A model generated the notes under the pieces. The model did not search any database, was not told the DNA's origin, and worked only from the letters and a program-made list of their open reading frames with translations. This document shows positions 22,924 through 32,696 of a DNA stretch of 64,000 bases, piece by piece. Source of the DNA: Sanguinoderma infundibulare (Eukaryota > Basidiomycota > Agaricomycetes > Polyporales > Polyporaceae); the NCBI GenBank assembly GCA_032821775.1, contig JAVLRN010000007.1, forward strand, positions 2,976,001-3,040,000, in the 5' to 3' direction. How positions within the stretch are numbered: position 1 is the first letter of the stretch; each line of letters opens with the position of its first letter. A program made the position numbers and the translations under genes.

Positions 22924-23479
22924 TCAGACCGAATCGATCTGCACTACGACATGCGCCATGTCGATCGTGGGCGAGTTCGCGACCTGAACATGCGGCGCAT
23001 CAGCGATCTCGCATCGCACTAGAAACTCGGTGCACTCACCCCGGCAGCGTAAAAGTGGGCGACAGACAGGAGGGCCTTGCCCGTTCCAAGAGTCTCTGGT
23101 ACGAGGACGGTGTAGTTCTGGTACATGTCGCCACCGCCGGTACGCGGGATCGGGGTGTACGTGCCCCGGTAGAGAATCGTGCCCAACGTCCCCGAGTCTG
23201 CGATGGCGTCGCAGTCACCGCTCGGCCCGCACGAGCGCAGCCCGATGATGACTGCGACGTCGGTAGACGGCGTGAGCGAATTCTGGGAGGGGAAGGCGGT
23301 ACAAGTAAGTATGATGTTCAAACCAAGAGCGCAAGTGACGACGGGCTTACTGGTCTCTCGACCTCGACGACCACATACTTCGTCGCAGTGACGTGGGAGT
23401 TGGCTGCCGGAGCAGCGATCTTGACGCCCTGCGCATATGCAGAGGCGAGCAACGCGAGGACGGCGAACACAGACTTCAT
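22924..23479 (-). CDS. Small secreted protein, array copy D
   Basis: Exons 23479-23351, 23282-23040 and 22983-22924, both introns phase 0, give 143 residues. Signal peptide MKSVFAVLALLASAYA, then QGVKIAAPAANSHVTATKYV, with exon 1 ending VEVERP. Exon 2 contains NSLTPSTDVAVIIGLRSC with a C-x5-C pair, YRGTYTPIP, sequon N-Y-T in QNYTVLVP and VAHFYAAG. Exon 3 is VANSPTIDMAHVVVQIDSV, chosen because its acceptor (TTCAG) keeps the family length and hydrophobic end. It groups with copy G, which shares DVA.IIGL..CG..GDCDA. Transcribed opposite to B and C. Confidence 0.82.
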
Positions 23480-23575
23480 GGCGGCAGAAAACTTGAACGT
23501 GCAAAGACGGGGGCGCTGGCGAGCGGTGCGAGGGCGTTTGGTGCTGGTTCGTGCTCGATTGTCTCCAGATTACGC

Positions 23576-23581
23576 TTTTAT
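23576..23581 (-). promoter_or_regulatory. TATA-like box of secreted-protein copy D
   Basis: ATAAAA on the minus strand (in GTGCATAAAAGCG), about 97 nt before the ATG at 23479. Confidence 0.5.
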
Positions 23582-26254
23582 GCACCGGATCGAAGCGTTA
23601 AGCGTCGTGCCCGCGGCCGAGGAACCACCTACCGTATAGAGTTGCAGGACCTGCAGGCTGGACCTTGAGGCGGAGGCGTGTCGGAGAATCTGGAGGCGCT
23701 CCGACATCGTCGAGGCTCGAGCTATCGCCTTGCCTTGACAGACCGCGTATTCACCGTGTGAGAGTCACCGCCGTCAGAACGAATCCGGGGTCACGGCGAG
23801 GGTCAGCAGGCGCTGCTTGTATTGAAGAGTTGCGGGGAAGTTGGGCCGGTTTGGGACTTGCTAGGGCAATGTCACGGCTGTTCAGTTCAACAATGCAATG
23901 GATCGTTTCTGCTAGTGAGAAACCTACGAGAGGATAACAATCGCAAGCATCTGGGCGAGTGGGCGTGGTGATGGTCCGAGTCCGAGTCGGATCCATGGTG
24001 GCACTGCCGAACAGCTTCCTGAGCGCTCCGTGGGGCCGCGTTTGACCAGCAACTTGACCTGCGCCTACAATGTCTCGACGGCCCACACTAGGTCAACAAA
24101 GTGAGTATCAGAGCATACTACGAAGACAGTGCACGGCGCCCTATGTGGGGTATCCGACGAACATCTAACGTTTTTACATAGGCTTGATTGACTGAGGTGC
24201 GTTTACGCCGGGTCTTCTGCTTGCAGTCAACTAAAGCCGACTCTTGCCAGTCACCGTGTTCCGACACCACATACTGTTCGCAGCGAAAGAGAACCTTCGT
24301 CTTGTCATGCCAAATCCCCGTGGCGATCCAAGTTCCACGCTGTAATACCACTAAAGAGCTCAGCAGCTTCGAAGGAAGTCGCGGCGTCGAGGAAGCCGTT
24401 GAACAGGCACTGCCCAGCTTCCGCCGCTGATCGCCGCTGTTCCTCGCTGGATCAGCGAGACGGACAGTACGTATCCCTGTTCCGCAGACCGACTCCACCA
24501 GGGGCTGTTCGTGGACGGCATCTCGGTGATCTCCCTCTCCTGGAGCGACGACGCGACGTTGGCGATGTTCGCAGCTGCGGACACGCAGTGCCTGCAGACC
24601 TCCAGCACATCTTCGATAGCCACCTGTGCGTTGTAAACATGGCGAGTGCGCTAATCGTATTCACTATTGTCACAACTCATTCCTCCCAATCCTCTCACCA
24701 ATGGATCCCGTCTAGGGTCCGTCACCTAGACAGTCTCAGTTAAACCCGGCAAGCAAGATCGAGTCTAGGGCGACGTCGTGCTGTCGTCTCATTTCCACGT
24801 CTCACAATTGCCGACGGCATACACGACCTCTCCGAACGAATCGAAGCTTCGCTTACCCCTTCGGGTCCCGCCTTGGTCCCGAGTGGCCTGGACTCTGAGC
24901 GGCAGCCGTTGAGGTGCATCTGCTTTAGTGCGACAAGACAGTCGGCGATGTAGCATAGGGGCCTTCGTCTCCCGCTCCAGGTACCACCAGGCAAACCCCA
25001 GAGATACGCAGGTCGGTGTCACGAGTGTTATTCTCCGGTCAACGTCGGCCTTGAAAAGTTGGGCTCTGAAAGTAAGTGTTCGCAAGTTCCTGGATACCGT
25101 CGTGGACAGGTCTTGGAAACTTCAAAAAATTTTATGATGTTCCTCGTCTACTTTTTATCCAGTCGATCGAGTGCGGCCACATGGCCTCTTCGGCAGAACG
25201 TCTCATCCGCCTATGATCTGCAAGCTCGAACTGTCTATCCATGAACGACATCGACTTGTACGTACCAAGACGGGCCCAACGTCACTGTTGTGGTTCTCGT
25301 TTAGGTAACAAGCGCACGGCCGCATGTCGATTTTGGAGCCAGAAGGGAGCTGCGTTTCATGTACGCGCATCCCGGGGCAGTTATGCCCGACGGCTGTGGT
25401 GAGTCCATCCCCGTGCCGAACGGTATGAAACCTCCGTCGATTAGGTGGACGTCATGAGACAGCTTCTCGGAATCTAGGATCTTCCACCTCCAAGGCCCAA
25501 GGCCTCATGTGCCTACTAGCAATCAGCGACGATGAAAGGCTATTCGCCGCCCATCGAACTAGGTACGTCTCCTCACCTACCAGATTGGTGTCGAGTCGAG
25601 CCACAGCTCGGTATCAGTCACACTGTCCCTGGCGCAGGGAATTGCGTCATGAGCATCTCACCTCGTGGCCGACTCGTATAACGTTACAGAACTTTACTCG
25701 CTTGCCGGCGGCAGCTTGACTGATAGTTCGCCTCCAGTAAAGTTCACCATGCTGTCGACCAACATACGTGTATCACCCCTTCGAAGGATACGTGCCGTAC
25801 AAGATGCATGCATTGCAACAGCTTCAGGTTTGATTATCATGTTAGCCTCCGCATTCGAACCGCCAGACCCTGGCCAGACCCGGGTCATCTAGAACCGGCT
25901 CTTCGATTGCCTCTCGACAGGCCATGTTCCAAAGTCCATTGCTTCTCTTCCCCGCCTTCCCCACGACCGCTCTCACCCCTTCGAGCCCTGATCGATATCT
26001 ACCACGATGGCGTTCAAGACCGCGTCACGGGCGATTATAATAGACTCAGACCAGCTCTCAGAACCTTCGCCGCCCATCGGAGCGCTGCGCCCGAAGTTCG
26101 AAGTTCGAAGCCAATAAGGAGGGCACGTTGTCTCATTGCCTCCCTTCCTGTACGGGCGCGTTCTCGGATTCGCCGTGGCCGAGCTCTGCGGTGGATCTCG
26201 CTCGGCTCAAGGTTCGGCGAATATTTGTGCCTCGAAAGGCTCGCGGGTGAAGGG
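23582..26254. other. Long spacer inside the array, no intact gene
   Basis: About 2.7 kb. A plus-strand frame at 24412-24636 reads coherently (LFVDGISVISLSWSDDATLA, then MFAAADTQCLQ) but lacks a start and splice partners; probably a relic of an unrelated gene. 25300-25760 has other short coding-like pieces. No secreted-protein family motif was found here. Confidence 0.35.
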
Positions 26255-26260
26255 TATAAG
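26255..26260 (+). promoter_or_regulatory. TATA-like box of secreted-protein copy E
   Basis: TATAAG in GGGTATAAGATC, about 120 nt before the ATG at 26377. Confidence 0.45.
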
Positions 26261-26376
26261 ATCTCCCTCAAGGTCCTTTGGAGCGGCAGCGGCCTCGAGT
26301 CCGCATTCCCTCCGCCCCTCTCTTGCAGCCAAGCCATTTCAAGTTCTTCATCGTTCGAGAAGGACACATTGCGACG

Positions 26377-26943
26377 ATGCTCTACCTCTTTGTCCTCGCT
26401 ATCCTCACGGCTTCTGCGCTCGCGCAGAGGTGCCAGATTGCAGCCCCTGCCGAGTTCTCGACGGTCAGGCCCGGAAGCAACATCACCGTCGAACTCGACC
26501 GACCTGTACGTTCCTTTCCCCTCAAATCATTCCGCTCGCCTCGCTCGATCTAGATCTGACTCGCACCCCCCGCCACCAGATGACCTTGAGCAGCTCGCAG
26601 GAAGTCGCGGTCGCGATCGGCTTCTGGCCATGCAACGGGCCGTGCAACGAGACGGACGTCACCGACGTGATGGGCGACGTCGTCTACGCCGGGCCTTACT
26701 CACCCAAGCTGACGGACGCGGGCTGGAAGCCGCCGTACCAGAACTTCACCGTGACTGTTCCCGCGCACTTCGTGCCGGGAAGCGAGGTCAGCATGAACGT
26801 CGCGCATTTCTCGCTGATCGGAGTATGTCCTCCTGCAGATGCAACTAGTAGTGGCTCGACCACTGACCTTGCTCCGTGACCGCCAGGCTGGCCTCGCTCC
26901 TTTCCTGGAGACGTTGAACATCACGCTCAACATGGGATCCTGA
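26377..26943 (+). CDS. Small secreted protein, array copy E
   Basis: Exons 26377-26505, 26580-26822 and 26887-26943, both introns phase 0, give 142 residues. Signal peptide MLYLFVLAILTASALA, then QRCQIAAPAEFSTVRPGSN, with exon 1 ending VELDRP. Exon 2 starts MTLSSSQEVAVAIGFWPC and has the tightest Cys pair in the array (C-x3-C), YAGPYSPK, sequon N-F-T in QNFTVTVP and VAHFSLIG. Exon 3 is AGLAPFLETLNITLNMGS. It is the only copy with an extra Cys near the mature N-terminus (QRCQ). Closest to copy F (both have GSNITVE[LV]DRP). Confidence 0.85.
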
Positions 26944-27884
26944 GTGGGCGGGTTGGGCGCGCAGCAACGTAGTGAACGATTTCTGAAAACGTACCTTTGG
27001 ACAACGTGAATTATGTACTCTAGTACGCTACCACTTCGGACATGACTTGGAATTCTTGTTGCACATGTGATTGTAGCATACCGCGGTTCTATGTTGTAAT
27101 GGACTCGCCTTGTCTAGCATTACGAAGCGGGGAATGAATGCACGAGGGGGCTCGGAGTCCAGTGGACGTCAATGGCCAGAGTCGGTGGCCAGAGTCGGTG
27201 TGGACTTTGGGGTTGCCTCGTTGCAACCTACCGTGAGCGCTTGAATTTCCCTGATGGTAGATACAGTCATGCCGTCAACCGCGTCTACCACTTTTACCCT
27301 CTCTTCCCCGACGACATCACCTCCCGGGCTCCTTCTGAACGACACGCAACATTCGGGCAGAACTGGCTGGAGATATATGCTCTACATGGTGATTCATTAT
27401 GAAAATCCAGTACGCTGCGAACTGAAACAAGTCAGAATTGAATCGCAACCAACAACCTATGGCTGTATCCTGAGGCTGGTCTCTGTCACTCGCACCGCCC
27501 ACCTTCTCTACTCTCGTCGCTCGAACAGCTATCCAAATAGTCCACTACTAGAACACCACTCCCACAAGTCAGAAAGCTGTCTGCCTAGCCCTATGTTGCA
27601 CGGTGGACCATATTGCCCTTACAGCACAACTTCGATCACCTCCATCCTAACTCCGGAGTCCCGCCCGAAATTCAAACATGGCCTCTGATCACGCAGCGGC
27701 ATTGACAGTTGCATAGTCCTAGACCAAGGAAAGACATGGGAGAGGAACTCGGTCACTGCTTCCCGCACCCTCCCAAGGCAACCGGCGAACAAAGGTGCAT
27801 CCCTGCAAAGCATTTAAGCGTTAGGCTATGGCGTTTGCCGCGTTACGCAGGTTTCACTCGCCATCAGCTCTGCTTACAACTGTG
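26944..27884. other. Spacer between copies E and F
   Basis: About 0.9 kb of non-coding sequence with AT-rich patches; no gene recognised. Confidence 0.5.
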
Positions 27885-27893
27885 TATATAAAG
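27885..27893 (+). promoter_or_regulatory. TATA box of secreted-protein copy F
   Basis: TATATAAAG, about 136 nt before the ATG at 28029; a near-perfect TATA consensus. Confidence 0.6.
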
Positions 27894-28028
27894 AGGTGTG
27901 TCCATCGAGCTTCGTTCACCTCCACCTCCCTTCCACCCCGTGTTCCGACTTTCTCGGGTCTTCCAAGTCGACGCGTTCCCGAAGTCACTTCATCCCCGCC
28001 ACTCTCTCTCTCCATCTCCATCCCTACT

Positions 28029-28589
28029 ATGAAGTACTTCGTCACGCTTGCTGCCTTGGCTGCGTCCGCCCTCGCGCAGCGCATCGCCGTTAGCGTCCCC
28101 GCGAACCTCGCCGAGGTCCAGCCAGGCAGCAACATCACCGTCGAGGTCGATCGACCTGTACGTATTCCATTTCCCCTCGCTCGCAGCTCCCACCATCATT
28201 CTCATCGGGCTACATCATATGTGCAGAACTCTCTCACCGGTTCGACCGAAGTCGCACTCGCGATCGGTCTCTTCGCCTGCGGCGGCGTGAAGGGCACCTC
28301 GACCTGCGCATCGTTCGACGTCTCCCAGGTCCTCGGGACCGTCGTCTATAACGGCCCTTACAACCCGCAGTTCTCCTCCGACCCGACCAAGCCGCCCCAC
28401 CAGAACTTCACGATCACCGTCCCGTCGACGCTGAAGAGCGGGCAAGTCAGCTTGGGTGTCGCCCATCTCTCCTTGGTCGGGGTAAGCCTTCTTCATTTGC
28501 ATCCTTGGGGTCTAAGAGGTTCTCATGACTTTCAGGCCTCCTCATCGCCTATGTACGAGTTTGCGAACGTCACGTTGGTCATTCCGTGA
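28029..28589 (+). CDS. Small secreted protein, array copy F
   Basis: Exons 28029-28157, 28227-28481 and 28536-28589, both introns phase 0, give 145 residues. Signal peptide MKYFVTLAALAASALA, then QRIAVSVPANLAEVQPGSN, with exon 1 ending VEVDRP. Exon 2 contains NSLTGSTEVALAIGLFAC, a C-x8-C pair, YNGPYNPQF, sequon N-F-T in QNFTITVP and VAHLSLVG. Exon 3 is ASSSPMYEFANVTLVIP. An upstream in-frame ATG near 27828 is rejected because it lies before the TATA box and gives no signal peptide. Confidence 0.85.
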   Translation: MKYFVTLAALAASALAQRIAVSVPANLAEVQPGSNITVEVDRPVRIPFPLARSSHHHSHRATSYVQNSLTGSTEVALAIGLFACGGVKGTSTCASFDVSQVLGTVVYNGPYNPQFSSDPTKPPHQNFTITVPSTLKSGQVSLGVAHLSLVGVSLLHLHPWGLRGSHDFQASSSPMYEFANVTLVIP

Positions 28590-29000
28590 GCCCGAAGGTC
28601 GGAAACGGCCATTTCTTCTACCCACTGCGGAACGTCCAGCTCTCTTCCCGTTCATGATTGTGTGATGACGGTTTCCATGGCATGTTTCGCTTTTCTTTTC
28701 CGCGCGGGATCGGACCACTCGAATAATGTTGAACTTTCGGACCCTGGCAGCTGCACCATAGTACTACTACCTTCACTGTCTTTTACCTTGTACTCGTCAT
28801 ACTAACAATCGAACCGTAATGTCGCGATGAATAGCACGACCTATGCACACCAAGCTTCCCGCCCGACGTCAACAATAATGAGCAGCTGCAATCACCATTG
28901 CACCCTGTATGAAGGTTGGATGCGCGGCAGAGAAATGCGCGGGTTGAGCATGCTATATGCACACAGGAAGGCAATATCACGAACCCTCAGCCTTCAGGCC
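28590..29000. other. Convergent spacer
   Basis: About 400 bp between the stop codons of copy F and the C2-domain gene; likely two 3'UTRs. Nothing else seen. Confidence 0.5.
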
Positions 29001-30867
29001 TCAGCTCTGAACTTGCGCCTTTGACCCGCCCTCTCCTCTCTCCTCCGCTCCCGCCGCAGGATCCTCTATTCCATTCTCCGTCGCCCCCCTCGCAACCTCG
29101 TCAATCGCGCCCCTCACTTGCCCTTCCTGTTCCCCCGTCTTCTCTCTCTCCTTCTCCGGATCCCGCTTCGCCGCCCCCACCGCGTCCGTGCCCGCGTCGC
29201 TCGACCCGCTGCTCGAGCTCACGCTCGCCCGCCTGACCAGCGGCACCGCCTTCTCCTTCCCCTTCCCCGTCCGCGCCCCCCGCGCGCGCCGCTTCTCCTC
29301 CCTCCTCCGGTCCTTCCACCGCACCAGCCGCTCGTCGAGCCGGTCGCACGCGCGCACGCGCCCGAGCGCGCCGAGGTTCGCGGGGCGGGCGAGGAACGCC
29401 TGCAGGACGGGCAGGAGGTCCTTGTGCGGCTGGTATGTCCCCGAGTCGTTGTCGATCACGAGCTCGTACGCGGACGGCGGGAGCGCGCGCGGGTCCGGGT
29501 CCTGCTCGTCGTCTGCGTCTGCGTCCGCGTCCGCGCGGTGTGTCTCTGGCGGGTGCGCTGCGACGTCCTCTTCGTCGTCGTTGTCGTCGTCGTCCGGGAA
29601 GAGGGGGCGCAGGTGGATGGGCGACGCGTGCCCGTTCGCCTTCTCGCTGCGGGAGCGGTGCGGGCGGCGGAGGCGGCGGACGAAGAACTCGCCGCTGAAC
29701 GCGACCTCGGGCGCGACGTCCGAATGCGTCGTGTGCTTGCTGAGGAGGTCGATCGCGAACTCGGCGCCCGTTTCCTGTCGGACCAGTGCGTCATCGCGTC
29801 GGCCGTCCATGCCGTGCTCGCTCGCTCAACGCGTGTGCTCACCGTGAACCGCCACTGCCCGTCGAGCATGATCACGTACGTGAAGATGCGCCCCTCGGTC
29901 CCGTACTCGACCAGGTCCAGGAACGTGCGCGCGAACGCCTCGTCCGACGGTCCGACGGCGTTGAGAGCGTCCTTCCCGTCGCCGACGACACCACATACGG
30001 TCCACTTGTCCCACCGGTAGATGGCCCTGTGCTCCTTGTGAAGCGCGTGGTGCAGCACGATGCCCTCGATGCTGCTTGCGCGGAATATGGCCTTGATCAG
30101 CATGCGGTACCCGACGTAGCGGTGGCACAGCGCGGCGGGCACGGGGCCCGCGAGCTGCAGCCGGGTCGCCTTGAAGGACTGCACCGACGCCAGGCGCGCC
30201 GCGAGCGGGGAGGAGTGCCTCGCAAAAACGTCTGCGAACCAACGACGCAACTCAGCACACACGGGAGGTGTCATAACACGCGAGGGCGCGACGCACGAGG
30301 GCCGAGGGTGTACACCCGCTCCGGATCCGCATCGTGCCCGCCGAGGGGCGGCGCGAGCCCGAGGACGCGCACGCTCACGACGACCCGCACCGGATGCCGC
30401 ACGCGCCCGCGGGTGACGACCTTCGAGAGGTACGTGCTCAGCCGCGTCCGCCAGCTCCCGTACCGCTTGTGGACCTTGTACTCGACCTCGCCCGAGTCCC
30501 AGCCCTCGCTGAGCTCCGCGCCGCTTTGGCCTGAAATACAATTGGGGATCTGTACGACCGCCCGGCCGAGCCTGTCGTCATGGTCGCCCACGTCTTCGTC
30601 GAGCAGCCAGAGCGTGAGGGTGAAGCCGGAAGGGGGGATGCCGGAGACGAGCCAGCGTGCGTTGAAGATGGGGTTGAGAGTGTGGCGGATCGTCGGCGTG
30701 CGGTAGGAGAGCGACTGCGTCGAGGGCGGGCCGTTGCGGCCCGTGACGCCGTGGAGGGGTACGAGGGTGGCGGAGATGTAGGGGTCGGAGGAGAGGCCGT
30801 TGAGGTCGGCGATGGGGATGTTCGTTGCGCGGTGGAAGATGATTTCGCATGTGTATCGTGCGGACAT
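29001..30867 (-). CDS. C2-domain protein
   Basis: Exons 30867-30297, 30231-29843 and 29774-29001 (introns 65 and 68 nt; GTGCGT and GTGAGC donors) give 577 residues. The N-terminus is a C2 domain (YTCEIIFHRATNIPIADLNG, then LSSDPYISATL, TLNPIFNARW and DEDVGDHDDRLG), the fold for Ca2+-dependent membrane binding. The middle holds a conserved-looking block (SIEGIVLHHALHKEHRAIYR, then EYGTEGRIFTYVIMLDGQWR), then ETGAEFAIDLLSKHTTHSDV and SAYELVIDNDSGTYQPHKD. An acidic stretch (DDDDNDDEEDV) and a basic C-terminal tail surround this. The domain order matches uncharacterised fungal C2 proteins I know of, not phosphatidylserine decarboxylases. It sits between secreted-protein copies F and G but is unrelated to them. 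Confidence 0.8.
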
Positions 30868-31095
30868 GAGGTGCGTAGGAGAGTACGCGCAGTGAGGGGC
30901 CAGGATACACGCGAACTTGAAGGTCCTACTAAGGAGGCAGACCCGCCTGTGATTTCTTGAGTTGGGAAGTGACGTCATTAGGCGGGAGTAGGTATAGGTG
31001 AAACGTAGAAATTATAGGAGATTCGCTATCTGAGTAGTGGAACGAATTATGTGTGATGTGTACTATCCGCCCTCCGCAGTCAACTCGACGGCCCT

Positions 31096-31645
31096 TCATG
31101 CAGTGATCTGGATGACAGTGTTCAAGGTCTCCATCTGGGGCTGGTTGCTGTCCTTCGAAACGAGACATCTATCAACGGCGAGAACAACACAAGGAACTGA
31201 TTGACTTTACTTACCCCGGTGTAGAAGAAGTGAGCGACTTGAAGGAGCGCTTTGCCTGCCGCGGTGTTATGTGGAATCTTGACGGTGTAGTTGTGCGAGA
31301 CGTCGGTATGGCCCTCGACGTACTTGGGCGTGAAGGGGCCATGGAACAGAACACGCGCATAGTTGGTAGCGACAGCATCGCAGTCGCCGTCTGCCCCACA
31401 GGGCTGGAGACCGATGATGATGGCGACGTCTGTAGAGCGTGTCTCGGCGGCCTGCGGAGGGCATGTTTCAATAGGTGGCCGAAAGTGGGGTCGAGATGGG
31501 CATGAGATACACGTACCGGACGGTCAATCTCGACCAACAGGTTCCCTCCCGCCTTGACATCGGTGTTCGCTGTCGGCGCAGCGATGGTGACCTTTTGGCC
31601 TACGGCGGAAGCGGCGAGTGCCAGGAAGACGAAGCCAACCTTCAT
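31096..31645 (-). CDS. Small secreted protein, array copy G
   Basis: Exons 31645-31517, 31451-31215 and 31152-31096, both introns phase 0, give 140 residues. Signal peptide MKVGFVFLALAASAVG, then QKVTIAAPTANTDVKAGGN, with exon 1 ending VEIDRP. Exon 2 contains AAETRSTDVAIIIGLQPC with a C-x5-C pair, FHGPFTPKY, sequon N-Y-T in HNYTVKIP and VAHFFYTG. Exon 3 is DSNQPQMETLNTVIQITA, whose METLN parallels LETLN in copy E. It is the rightmost member, separated from copy F by the C2-domain gene and oriented like copy D, its closest relative. Confidence 0.82.
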
Positions 31646-31756
31646 GTTGTACGCGACTGAAAAGAAACTAGTAAGGAAAGAGGGAAATTCGATGCGCTGG
31701 CGTTTGGAAGACTGTCGGGAAGACGGGCTAAAACGCTTTGGTGGTCCCGTCAGCAA

Positions 31757-31764
31757 GCTATATA
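31757..31764 (-). promoter_or_regulatory. TATA-like box of secreted-protein copy G
   Basis: TATATAGC on the minus strand, about 115 nt before the ATG at 31645. Confidence 0.5.
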
Positions 31765-32696
31765 CCTGGCCGAGACGTCGGTAAGTGTGAAGGGTGCGAC
31801 GCGAAGAACTCGCTTCATATCTGAGCAATTACGTACCTTGACCTCCGCCTATGCGGTCGCTTTAGGACAGTGTACATCACGTCGAATTTTCCAGGAGGAA
31901 AATACGACCAAGATATGAGAGAGATTTTCCCCGGCAAAAATGGTGGAATAATAGGGTGGGAGACGCCCTTCAGTGACTGTATTCATGACAGTGAGGCTCT
32001 AACGGTCACAGTCGACTTGACTTCACAGCTCGTGTTTGGGGAGGGGGAAGCCGCGATTAAGGAAACGTATATGCAAGGCTGTGTTATGGGATGGACTGGT
32101 TGGGAGGTGTACGGCCTCTATACCAAGGTGTGCCTGCCTCCGAATCTTTGCTCACCACGGTCGCCGACGCCTTCGTCAGTGCCAGTGAGCCGTATTGCTC
32201 CTTCCTCCCCTCGATCGGCTAGAATACCTCGAATGAATCTGAGGAATATTGCATTGACGCATCGTCAGCGAGGGTACCAATGAAGACGAGGGGGGTGGCA
32301 CTTGTACCGCGCCTGGAGACCTTGGTGTGCGCAGTGTACATGTCGTGGAACAGAGGAAAGACGGGGAGCAGGGACGAGCTCTCGTACGTCACGTGTGGCT
32401 TGGGAGCAAGCCGACGGAGGCGCCGTCACGACCCCGAACATGACGTCCTCGTCCTTCCGCAGCGCAAACACGAATTCAGCTTGCTCGCGAACATCTCCCT
32501 CGAGCTCGGATCATGACGGCGTAGTGCTCGTCGTCCACGTCCCCTATATCCCTATCCCCTCTCATTCCTTCGATCCTCCTGTCCACCACCACCACGACTG
32601 TCTGTCAAACCACGCTGCTATCTGGAACCACTGGCACACCGTCACCACAGCCTTCTGAACCTCACAACCGTCCGAAGAAGCTTTGGAGAGGAGATC
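31765..32696. other. No gene recognised
   Basis: Divergent spacer between copy G and the ZIP transporter. Open frames around 31870-32280 and 32280-32660 have no domain or splice support. The promoters of both neighbours must lie here. Confidence 0.45.

Noticed and set aside
28029..28589. Secreted-protein array as hydrophobins or cerato-platanins
   Set aside because: Only two conserved cysteines rather than eight or four, and the sheet motifs do not match.
29118..30020. Long plus-strand open frames of ~300 codons opposite the C2 gene
   Set aside because: Arg/Pro/Ala-rich mirror-image frames caused by high GC on the strand opposite a real gene; the minus strand has the domains and introns.
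29001..30867. C2 gene as a phosphatidylserine decarboxylase
   Set aside because: There is no LGST/GGST-type autocleavage motif and the C-terminal part matches uncharacterised C2 proteins instead.
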